NCBI GenBank assembly: GCA_025201365.1
Contig: JAIXMF010000011.1
Span: forward strand, 372,001-436,000
Length of the DNA stretch: 64,000 nucleotides
Reading direction: 5' to 3'
Origin: Syncephalis plumigaleata
Taxonomy: Eukaryota > Zoopagomycota > Zoopagomycetes > Zoopagales > Piptocephalidaceae
Shown here: in pieces, positions 12,546 to 24,096 of the stretch
How positions within the stretch are numbered: the stretch's first letter is position 1
Layout: each line of letters opens with the position of its first letter
The notes under the pieces: model-generated
Database searches by the model: none
What the model was told of the DNA's origin: nothing
What the model saw: the letters and a program-made list of their open reading frames with translations, nothing else
Program-made: the position numbers and the translations under genes

Positions 12546-14004
12546 ATGTCAGGACCACCATCCTCTTCTGATTATTCACGATCTCGCTATAACTATAGCA
12601 ATACTGGAGCAGGAGGAACAGGAGCAGCAGGAGGACCAGGTACAGGCAGTGGCAATACTAACAGCAATACCAGTAACAATGCTAGTTCATCTTCACCGAG
12701 TAGTAGTGCTTTCCGTACTACAGCAGCTGGTCGTAACTTTACTACACCTTCTCAACGACTAGGAGCACCTTCTAGTAGTACTAGTGGCAGTACTAGTGTT
12801 AATAATCACGCCTCATCCACTTCATCCTCCTATTCCAGATATGCACATGAGAACACTTATAGTTCCTATAGACATTCATCATCTAGTGCAGGTGCGAGTG
12901 GTAACACGTCAACATCCTCACCCTCTGGCTATTATCGTGGACACAATAGTGGTGGATATCGTAGTAGTGGATATCATGAACATCGACAAAGCTATGGATC
13001 ACGTAGTGGATACACACATTCATCTAGTGGTAATTATGGACATCCATCTAGTGGAGGTGGATCAAGTGGTAGTGGCAATGATAGAAGACCTACCGGTTCA
13101 GGTAGCTCATACTACTCGCGTAACTATCATAAATCACCTCCACATCATCCATACTATGGTGCATCTTCTAGTTCATCAGGAGGACATTACAATACTGGTA
13201 GTGGCAGATATCAAGGATCGTATCCAACACAAACATCAGCATCAACAATGCCAACATCAACGACACCATCCTCCTCTTATACTCATGGTGGTCAGTCATC
13301 ATCACCATTACATGTAGCATCATCATCATCATCGAATACCATGTCAGGTATGTCAACATCCTCAAGTAGTTATCTAGCTACTGCTACATCGGGAGCACCA
13401 CCTAATGGCCCTAACTATAATACAACGCGTGGTTATTATCATGGTAGTGGATCTACATCAAGTGGTACATCTAATCCACATGCAACACAACAATCATTGA
13501 GTACAGGATCAGTTACGGTCATTGCTACTGCTGCACCTGCACCTACACCTACTGGCCTTCCCTTGGGTCCTGCTGCTATGATGAATGCTAGTAGTGGTGG
13601 TGGTGCTGCTATTGCTACTGCTGGTGCTGGTGGTGTGTCCATGCTACGATCACAAAGTTACGATGTACAGGCTATGAGTGGAAAGGTGGCTCTATTTGAT
13701 AATACACCCGCTTGGGCTATGGATATGGAACGTGAGGTGAGTTATCATGATATGATGATGGTTATTGACAATATGCGTGGATTGATAGCTAATATACAAT
13801 ATACAATATATTAATTAGATTACTCGACATAAAACGGAATCAATTCGATTACGTGGTGAAGAAATGTCCATACTGGAGCATTTACGTAAATCAACATTTG
13901 AACTTCAAATGGCCGACTGGGAAATGGAGAAGATGCAACAGCAACTGGATCTAGCCAATTCACAATTGGATCAATTTGAGCCTACTCTAAAGAAAGTGGA
14001 ATAA
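12546..14004 (+). CDS. Ser/Gly-rich protein with C-terminal coiled coil, unknown function
   Basis: Exon 1 (12546-13736) and exon 2 (13819-14004) give 458 residues. About 370 N-terminal residues are Ser/Gly/Thr/Tyr/His-rich with no fold evident, like a disordered low-complexity domain; Tyr residues are spread through Ser/Gly context as in prion-like domains. The last ~90 residues are ordinary protein: MSGKVALFDNTPAWAMDMER, then a predicted helix through GEEMSILEHLRKSTFELQMA to DLANSQLDQFEPTLKKVE. This end looks like a small coiled-coil subunit of a larger complex; I do not recognise the family. The intron sits inside the ordered part and preserves frame. An AATAAA signal follows at about 14163. 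Gene real, function open. Confidence 0.75.
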
Positions 14005-14684
14005 CTAATAGGAGAACGGATAGAGTAGTAGTAATGATGGCTGCTCCTAATATCTTTCAGCATTAATATATATATCTTGCTTGTTGTACTATATATTATA
14101 AACATGAATACGAATATATCTATGGGTATCCCCTATGTTAATACATTTCTTCTTAATCTATTAATAAAATATACATTTTTGGTTTCACTCGATATATCGT
14201 GTACTGATTGTATGATTCCTTATGACAATACCAATGTATAGGATTCTAACAAGAAACACACTCGCATAGTACTAATAGTACAAGTAGTAGTTACTCCTGT
14301 TTTACCATCATACCTCTATTCTTCATGTACTTGAGAGATGGTTAAGGAAAAAAACAGGATTTTTTATTACCAGTATATGCATATCATACGCCACCGGTCG
14401 ATACAAGTCATGCGTGCATTGTATGACCATCACCATAACTAATTATTCCGACACCTTAGATGGTGCCTCTTATATAGAACAGCACTCCTCTCTCTCTCTC
14501 TCTCTCTACAATGTGTCATCGCCATCCTATCCATACGTGTGTTTGTTTGTTTGTTTGTTTGTTGTATTCACTATTCGCTGCGTTTTCTATCGTTCTATTA
14601 ATCATATATCACATCTTGACACACCAATATACGCATATTTATATATCATCATTGCATTAATTATCGTATACTATTATTACGAAT
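14005..14684. other. Intergenic region with CT and GTTT microsatellites
   Basis: Spacer between two plus-strand genes. It contains a polyadenylation-like AATAAA near 14163, a CT run at about 14489-14508 and a GTTT run at about 14540-14563. No coding signal. Confidence 0.5.
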
Positions 14685-15590
14685 ATGGAGCATCATCATC
14701 ATCACCATCATCATCATAATCACGATAATCACCATCGTAATGCCACATCTGCTGGTCGGATACTCGCGAGTCATCTCATTATTAATCAACATTCCTGGCG
14801 TGGTAGTTGTCTAGTATTATTGCTGACTATTGTGGCATCAGCTATACTGGCTAATAATCTGTATCATGCCACTCATATGCTCTATCATTATCGTCGTCGA
14901 TTATTTCTATTTAATGTGATACCACCATTGATTGGTATACTCGCCAGTGTAACCACCCTTCTAACATGCGTACTGCCGTGGTATATCGATTGCTCGTCCA
15001 TGGGCTACGCTTACATGGCAGCCTTGACTATTGGCACGCCAATCATGACTACCATCCTAATAATTAAGGTGTACACGGGTGTCAATCAATTGAAGCGATT
15101 CAAAGTGTTGGGCACCATTGCTGTCGCGAGTCAATTGGCCATCGGTGTAGTCGGCTACTTTTCAATGCATTTCTATCGGAAACGATCAGGAATCTGTATG
15201 TCAACCTTCAAGCTGGAATGGATGCTGGCCAAGTTAACCATCGATATATTCACGAATCTCATACTGATCATTGGATTTGCTCATGTTCTTTGGCCGACAC
15301 AACTATGCCAGCGGCAACGATTGCATGACGTGCTCGTTCGTGACGGATTCATCTATGCGGTATGGCGGTCATCTCCAATCTATGCACCACCGGGTTTGCC
15401 GTGTTCTTCCAGGAGTGTAACGGATTACGTATGGCCATCTACAGCATGGATTGTAAGTGACATACATACGTAGTGAATGATAGATGGAGCATTGACTAAT
15501 CTTGTTTGTATTACCCACGTAGATTGTGTATTAGTTACCCTAATTTGTCGACATATTCAATCCATATTGCAACAGATCGCTTCGCCATAA
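14685..15590 (+). CDS. Seven-pass membrane protein, family A copy 1 (His-rich N-terminus)
   Basis: ATG at 14685 opens with nine consecutive His residues encoded by a CAT/CAC repeat, then about seven hydrophobic segments (SCLVLLLTIVASAILANNLY, IPPLIGILASVTTLLTCVLP, AALTIGTPIMTTILIIKVYT, LGTIAVASQLAIGVVGYFSM, ILIIGFAHVLWP and two more). Exon 1 ends at 15452 inside GAT-T; exon 2 (15523-15590) begins YCVLVTLICRH. One base is missing near 15358. Beyond it the same strand reads MAVISNLCTTGFAVFFQE, matching the paralogue at 36.6-37.5 kb. Corrected length is 278 residues. The two copies share TIGTP/TIGIP, a VNQ motif, GYFSM, and an intron of identical position and phase. GPCR-like topology is suggested but I recognise no known receptor motif. 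Function unknown. Confidence 0.7.
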
Positions 15591-15726
15591 TGATGCATGC
15601 CAGTCTAGTTATTACTGTCTACTTTGATAGCAGGTTTAATCCTAGTAGTTAGTCAATGATGATGACGATGAACCTTATTTTATTTTATTAAGAAACAAAA
15701 AAGTGAAATAAACATAAACATAACAT

Positions 15727-18023
<2,297 letters not shown>

Positions 18024-18374
18024 TACAGATCTTTTCCAACCGATTAGCATTGTTAGTCATTAACTTGTTCTTATTAGTAAATACTTTACATATTAGTTAG
18101 CATCATTGTCTTTGTCGTTATGCGAGTATGGAATCCCCCATTAAAGATGCTTCATTCTTTGTTTAGCATCCCCCCATGTTATTTACCACAATGCGAATGC
18201 CATTAAGGCCGCATCAAGTAATGCTCTACATAACTAGCATTTACCTTGCACTGAGAATGTATCTGCCAAATAATAAAAAATTCTAATAATAATGCTAATA
18301 GTTGTGCAAGATTATTTATCAATAAGAGCAAGTGTTAATGACTAACAGTGTTAATCGATTGGAGAAGCCATATA
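18024..18374. mobile_element. MITE-like element with long terminal inverted repeats
   Basis: About 350 bp bounded by imperfect inverted repeats of roughly 85 bp. Left: TACAGATCTTTTCCAACCG, then ATTAGCATTGTTAGTCATTA. Right, read on the minus strand: TATATGGCTTCTCCAATCG, then ATTAACACTGTTAGTCATTA. Both ends abut TA. There is no coding capacity. Related termini occur at 23642 (minus), 40942 (plus) and 42164 (plus). TA flanks and a CAGGG-TTTTCC-type end resemble Tc1/mariner-derived MITEs; that assignment is inference. Confidence 0.65.
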
Positions 18375-18408
18375 ATACCATGCTAATGATCAATGAATGG
18401 ATGTACTA

Positions 18409-19441
18409 ATGCCGTTATTACCTTCTATTAGTGCCATGTTAGTTATTGATATATACTATGCAAATAAAGATATAGCCATCATATAAGATTTCCTCGGCAC
18501 ATTGACAATATGCAATACAATGTCAGACTGTGACACTACAAATACAAAGTGGTAAGCGACGCGATAGGTAGTAGTTAGCACGGATATTACGTATGTACGC
18601 GTACTTTCACAACGCACGAGTAGAAGGTGTAGTGTTCGTTACGTATACATATCGCAATTGGATGAACAAAAGCACTGGCTAGTGATTAACACGAATACCG
18701 CGTACTCGCATATATTTATAAAACATGAGTAAGTAATGCAAAGCAGCGAGTGGAGACGTTGTATGCTGGCAAGCAAGCGTGGTGTCTAATGCATAGCGCG
18801 AGTGTTACGTATGCGTACGTGTCCCCACATACTACGAGCAAAGATCAGCAAGTCAACACGGATAAAGTGGTACAACGCGGCAAGCAAACGTCGTGAATAA
18901 AGGACACGGCATGAAATAATAGAAATACACGAGTGAGGGTGAGGGAGTGTCGCAAGCAAGTAGACAAGGGAGCGAGAGAGAGAGAACTGAATAGAGGATA
19001 GACCAGTATGGAAGACCCAGTGGCGTATATGCCACGTTGATCGACAACGAATAAAGAATCAACTACTACACAGCGTGAAGAGCAACGTGTGCCTATGACA
19101 GAGTATACAGATTGGAGTGAGGCTGCCGACGAGTAGCGATACAAAATACGAGTACGCGACATACAATCAACATAATCGACAAGTAGTCATTGGCAAAGCG
19201 GCAGACTAGACGGGAACAAGACGACCAACCGAGAACAACACAAAGATAGGTAGTATACGCTTGCAGCTAAGCGTAGCCTGTATATGACTGTAAACGAAGG
19301 TGGAGCAAGAGGAAAAGCATGAGTTGTGGTGGTGTATGTGTGGTCAGAGGACGAATAAAAGAATAGAAAGCAATTGACGAGAGAGTGTGTGTATTGACGA
19401 GCATTGCTATCGTCTATGAGTGTCACGGTAATAGTTACGTG
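18409..19441 (-). repeat. 1.03-kb dispersed repeat, copy A (left arm of inverted repeat)
   Basis: The minus strand of this segment is nearly identical (by eye above 97 percent) to the plus strand of 22526-23551, and clearly homologous to 41100-42130. Differences between A and B are mostly single-base indels and a few substitutions. The repeat is strongly strand-asymmetric: pyrimidine-rich on the minus strand here. Open frames in it (for example 18845-19162 on the minus strand) are Ser/Leu/Arg/Cys-rich, overlap in several frames, and look like by-products of composition. Homology with copy C continues past both ends, to about 19535 and down through the MITE-like element. Confidence 0.9.
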
Positions 19442-20398
19442 ATTATTGAACGAGTGAATAAACAAACGAACGAAGGGGATATGAGATAATGAAGATAGGA
19501 AATGGAATAAAAGATAATAACAGCTAAGCACAACAGCGCATTATGGATACACCATTATCCAGCATGAGCAATAGTAACACTCCCGCGAAATGCGAAATGC
19601 GATTATTTGGGCTCATTTCGCGATTGAGGAAGCGACGGCCAAGTAAACTGCATTTTAAAGCGTGGAAAAGAAGAAGAGCAGAATAATTTCAGTATTTTAG
19701 AACGAAAGCCATTCGACCCCAAGTCGATGCGAAGGAGGAACGAGTAGAACGGAGAAAGCGAAGGAGGAAAGCAATGAGAGGAATGAGAGAACTTGACGAA
19801 GTGAATGAGTAAAGAGCAGAGTAGAATAGGAGTAGAACACGAGGGCTTAGAGAAGTGAATGAGTAGAGCGCGCGAGGAATCCAAGAGAAGCGAGAAGTGA
19901 ATAAAGAGAGAGAATGTTATAACTATTAGAATAGACACGTTAACGCTTGTAATAAGAAAGTAATCATAGTGTTGCCGTCAAGTAGAACCATGTCAATGAC
20001 ACTCGCCGATTATTTATGGCATGGGCAATGAAGCTAGAACATGCAAGTAATTCATTCGATGTATTTTGTAATGGGGAACATGCTGGTATTTATTAAGTAT
20101 TTACTAGAGGCATATTGAAGGAGTTAATGCCAGTTAGAGCAAGGTGTACGATCATCATCATTCATATGTACTAGTAAATGTTAATAAATAGTTAAGAAAT
20201 GCACAATTAACATGATGATTAATAGAAGATAAAAAAAGTTAATAAGTTTATTAGTATCGATCATATCATCACATCGGATTGCACGATATGATGTGTTTGC
20301 TTGTTTGTAGATCGTGTACTCTTCCAAGAAAGATAAATTGTACGAAATATCCTCCTCTTTAAACAATACGAAACATTATCATGTTATCCGATATTGTT
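19442..20398. other. Spacer of the inverted repeat, purine-rich part
   Basis: Between copy A and the cupredoxin gene. 19600-19940 is strongly purine-rich on the plus strand (GA-rich), a mirror of the pyrimidine-rich 21,760-22,520 on the other side of the spacer. No convincing gene. The minus-strand ORF 19603-19938 is low-complexity. Confidence 0.5.
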
Positions 20399-20911
20399 TC
20401 AAAGTAACATAGCACCTGCTGCCAATATGCCACCAACTAGCCACAGAGTGGTGGTGGAATGAGCAGCATAACCGGATGCTGCGCTAGTTCCATCTGGATT
20501 AGTAGGTGTTGTAGTATTTGCGGGTGTCGAGGGTTTGTTGTCAGAGGCTGAGGTCACATAGACGACACCCAGCATCTTTTGTTGGCAATCATCGCCAACA
20601 CCTGAGAAATACCAGTAGGTGCCTGGTTTGATGAAAGTGTAGCTGTAAGAACTGTTCGGTGTGGTGAGTTCCTTCGAGTCGAAGCCACCCGGCTGCTTTT
20701 TACAGCTGAAGGCAGCTTCACCCTCGACTACACTGTGTCTACCGCTGTTTAGCACCCATTTGACGGTGTCGCCAACAGATACGGTAACATTATCCGAGTA
20801 GAAGATGTTGTAGTTCCTGTAGCCTACATTGACTTCAGTAGTGTTGGCTGCCCATACACTTGCCGCAGGCAAGATAAGAGCAGTTATCGCGGATAGTGCC
20901 AATAGCTTCAT
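20399..20911 (-). CDS. Secreted GPI-type cupredoxin-like protein lacking the usual copper ligands
   Basis: ATG at 20911 starts a signal peptide (MKLLALSAITALILPAASVW); total 170 residues, no intron. A single cupredoxin domain follows: NVTVSVGDTVKWVLNSGRHS, then YSYTFIKPGTYWYFSGVGDD and CQQKMLGVVYV. The tail is Ser/Thr/Pro-rich and ends in a hydrophobic segment (LWLVGGILAAGAMLL), as in GPI-anchored surface proteins. In type-1 copper proteins the second half carries Cys and His ligands before the Met. Here the Cys position is Phe/Ser and the His position is Asp, while the first His (GRHS) and the Met remain. Two Cys are left, probably a disulphide as in phytocyanins. A wall or surface role without blue copper is inferred. 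The gene lies alone between the two arms of the inverted repeat. Confidence 0.85.
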   Translation of the reverse strand: MKLLALSAITALILPAASVWAANTTEVNVGYRNYNIFYSDNVTVSVGDTVKWVLNSGRHSVVEGEAAFSCKKQPGGFDSKELTTPNSSYSYTFIKPGTYWYFSGVGDDCQQKMLGVVYVTSASDNKPSTPANTTTPTNPDGTSAASGYAAHSTTTLWLVGGILAAGAMLL

Positions 20912-21028
20912 GCTGTAGATAGAGAAGTAGTAGTAGAAGTGGATGTGGATGGTTATCGTAGAGAGTTGCTGGACGTAGAACGTAGAGCAAAAAAGAAGAA
21001 CAAAAAGCGCAAAAAAGAGAATGATCAA

Positions 21029-21409
21029 TTAGTCAATGAATGGCGAACGATGGATGCGCCCTATAAATCGGTTGTGCGTTTCTTTTACGGCAATCGAATG
21101 TGGCGTGTGTAATAATCGTGTAAAGGAAAGAGATGAGCGGCTATGATCAAAATGTAGAAAGTTTAAGAATAAAAACGGCTTGAAGGCACAAGGAGACTTA
21201 TAACGATAATGCCTGAATTGGGAACAGGCCTCATGTCCGACCAGCTGTTTAGGCCGCTTAATCACCATTTGAAGTGCTATCCATTTATCGTTATCACGCT
21301 GGCTATGCTCAAAAGTAACACCAGTGTCTAACGCAAAAGTGCACTCAACCATAACATTGCAAACGCGCTCACTATCCTCTTTGAACTTAACCCTACTGAT
21401 ATTCCCCAT
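21029..21409 (-). CDS. Small hypothetical ORF upstream of the cupredoxin gene
   Basis: A 126-codon open frame starting with ATG at 21409. The first ~85 residues (from MGNISRVKFKEDSERV to YRYKSPCAF) have mixed composition like a real protein; the rest is Phe/His/Arg-rich and less convincing. It is 118 bp upstream of the cupredoxin start on the same strand and could also be leader sequence. No motif recognised. Confidence 0.25.
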   Translation of the reverse strand: MGNISRVKFKEDSERVCNVMVECTFALDTGVTFEHSQRDNDKWIALQMVIKRPKQLVGHEACSQFRHYRYKSPCAFKPFLFLNFLHFDHSRSSLSFTRLLHTPHSIAVKETHNRFIGRIHRSPFID

Positions 21410-22525
21410 CTCACCTTTTTAATATAATTAAAGTAAGTAAAAAAGAATTGTAGTCAATACGCATCGCGATAAAAGCAGTAAAGAGCAGATGTTCTAGCTT
21501 ACTAGCTGCTTGTATAGTTTCATTTTTATATGTAAATTCTTGTAGTTCGTATGACTATGATATATTGATATTGCTAATCTATGTCAACTAACACATCACG
21601 TCATGTCACGTCATTATGCTGACATCATTATAACAATACCTTTATTGTAGTAGTCTATATACATATGCAAAACAGTGCATTGTCATTCAAATAGAACCAT
21701 TCAAAGATGCTTAATAAATATATTTAGTTTATTTGTCTATTATTAGCAATCAATAAGTACTAATACTAATTGACATGTTTGTTACTGGTGTCTAATGACA
21801 TTAATGATTTACTATATCCATTTCTAAGTATCCATTTCATTGTTGTTTCCCTTTACTTCTTTACCAATGCTGTCTTCTTAGTATTGACTACATTCCGCTT
21901 GTCGTTGACCTCTTTCACATACTGTCTTATTCGTGCTAACTTCATTTCCCTTATCATTAAACAGTAAGTGCCTTCTTCTTAACTACATTCCACTTGTCAG
22001 TAAACAATACACGTCCACTTCCTCTTACTATATGCTAGCTATTTCTTTTACTTTCTCAGTAATACGCGTCTTCTTCGTGTCATTCTATTCCACTTACTTC
22101 TCTTTCACTTTAGCATACACATTCCTAATAGCAGCTATTCTGTCATACTATCTCTATGCCGTTTATTTATCTCTTTGTTTTCCTCTTGCTCTAAACTATC
22201 TACATGCTCACTTGTCGTTATTATTACTATACCAGTAAGCCTTGTTTATTGTTCGTTCTAGTCTTTTGTTTCCTATCACTGTCCTGCTTATTTATCAATG
22301 TTTAAGCGTTTACTGTTCTCGTTTAATATGCACATTTTACTTTACCACTCTTTTCCGTCATCTGTTTGTATGCCACCCTTACGTCATGCTTTATTTGTAT
22401 TTTTATTTGTTTACTGCCATCTCCATATTCTGTTACCTACAAGCATACACTGCTTCTTCGAATAAACTGACATATGTGCTCATGCACCCTTCCTTGCTCA
22501 TTCCTTGCTCGTTTTCTCGTTACCA
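21410..22525. other. Spacer of the inverted repeat, pyrimidine-rich part
   Basis: AT-rich to about 21,760, then strongly pyrimidine-rich on the plus strand up to copy B. The long plus-strand ORF 22242-23117 begins here and runs into copy B; its Phe/Leu/Ser/Cys-rich product follows the base composition, so I do not call it a gene. Confidence 0.5.
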
Positions 22526-23551
22526 CGTAACTATTACCGTGACACTCATAGACGATAGCAATGCTCGTCAATACACACACTCTCTCGTCAATTGCTTTCT
22601 ATTCTTTTATTCGTCCTCTGACCACACATACACCACTACAACTCATGCTTTTCCTCTTGCTCCACCTTCGTTTACAGTCATATACAGGCTACGCTTAGCT
22701 GCAAGCGTATACTACCTATCTTTGTGTTGTTCTCGGTTGGTCGTCTTTTCCCGTCTAGTCTGCCGCTTTGCCAATGACTACTTGTCGATTATGTTGATTG
22801 TATGTCGCGTACTCGTATTTGTATCGCTACTCGTCGGCAGCCTCACTCCAATCTGTATACTCTGTCATAGGCACACGTTGCTCTTCACGCTGTGTAGTAG
22901 TTGTTCTTTATTCGTTGTCGATCAACGTGGCATATACGCCACTGGGTCTTCCATACTGGTCTATCCTCTATTCAGTTCTCTCTCTCTCGCTCCCTTGTCT
23001 ACTTGCTTGCGACACTCCCTCACCCTCACTCGTGTATTTCTATTATTTCATGCCGTGTCCTTTATTCACGACGTTTGCTTGCCGCGTTGTACCACTTTAT
23101 CCGTGTTGACTTGCTGATCTTTGCTCGTAGTATGTGGGGACACGTACGCATACGTAACACTCGCGCTATGCATTAGACACCACGCTTGCTTGCCAGCATA
23201 CAACGTCTCCACTCGCTGCTTTGCATTACTTACTCATGTTTTATAAATATATGCGAGTACGCGGTATTCGTGTTAATCACTAGCCAGTGCTTTTGTTCAT
23301 CCAATTGCGATATGTATACGTAACGAACACTACACCTTCTACTCGTGCGTTGTGAAAGTACGCGTACATACGTAATATCCGTGCTAACTACTACCTATCG
23401 CGTCGCTTACCACTTTGTATTTGTAGTGTACAGTCTGACATTGTATTGCATATTGTAATGTGCCGAGGAAATCCTATATGATGGCTATATCTTTATTTGC
23501 ATAGTATACATCAATAGCTAATATGACACTAATAGATGGTAATAACGGCAT
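22526..23551 (+). repeat. 1.03-kb dispersed repeat, copy B (right arm of inverted repeat)
   Basis: Plus-strand copy of the repeat at 18409-19441, in inverted orientation relative to it, with a spacer of 3,084 bp. Homology to A stops abruptly at both ends: CACGTAACTATTACCGTGAC near the left edge and GGTAATAACGGCAT at the right. Beyond the right edge B continues for about 90 bp into a terminal repeat ending CCCTGTA at 23642. Relative to A it lacks single bases at several places. Confidence 0.9.
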
Positions 23552-23642
23552 AGATAGTTATGTTAACTACGATGCAAAACTATTTATTAATAAAAATAAA
23601 GGATAAAGACTAACAATGCTAATCGCTTGGAAAAACCCTGTA
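23552..23642 (+). mobile_element. Right terminus of the repeat element (inverted terminal repeat)
   Basis: Ends with GACTAACAATGCTAATCGC, then TTGGAAAAACCCTGTA. Its reverse complement, TACAGGGTTTTTCCAAGC, matches the left terminus at 40942 in copy C. Together the two suggest a full-length element of about 1.3 kb with 35-bp terminal inverted repeats and TA at both ends. Confidence 0.6.
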
Positions 23643-24096
23643 CATAATTAGTACTTGTCTTCATACTAATAGAAATGTTAAACATTGATCTACATGTACA
23701 CATATACGCCTGCTATGACGATGATCATAATTTTTATTATGATATATAGCTGTTGTGTGTTCAATACAGTTTATGACAATGTAGGAACACAAATATACGT
23801 ACACACACACACGAAGATGAACACGAGAGCATAAGGGAAGAAAAGGAAGAGCATTGATAGACTGTGTGGTATAACGGAGAGAACAGCAGCCTGCAGTCGC
23901 ACATACACACACATACTCCTTGTCTAATGAGGCCTCATTTAATATTATAGATTTATACACTGACGGATATCATTGATAGCACAGTGACCTCAACTAATGT
24001 GGGGCATATCATTTAATGTGAAGAAAGCGAAAAGAAAGGAATCGGCGACAATAACAGATAGAAATATACGAAGAAGTAAAAGTAATTGCACAACTT
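23643..24096. other. Intergenic spacer
   Basis: AT-rich spacer between the repeat and the 3' end of the glucanase gene. The Cys/Tyr-rich minus ORF 23661-23960 covers CA-rich simple sequence and is not supported. Nothing else seen. Confidence 0.45.

Noticed and set aside
12784-13317. 177-codon plus ORF overlapping the Ser/Gly-rich gene
   Set aside because: Out-of-frame shadow; the host gene frame is longer, continues through a clean splice into a well-composed C-terminus, and starts at a better ATG.
22242-23117. A 291-codon plus-strand ORF spanning spacer and repeat copy B
   Set aside because: Its sequence simply follows pyrimidine-rich DNA, half of it is repeat, and the matching frames are interrupted or shifted in copies A and C.
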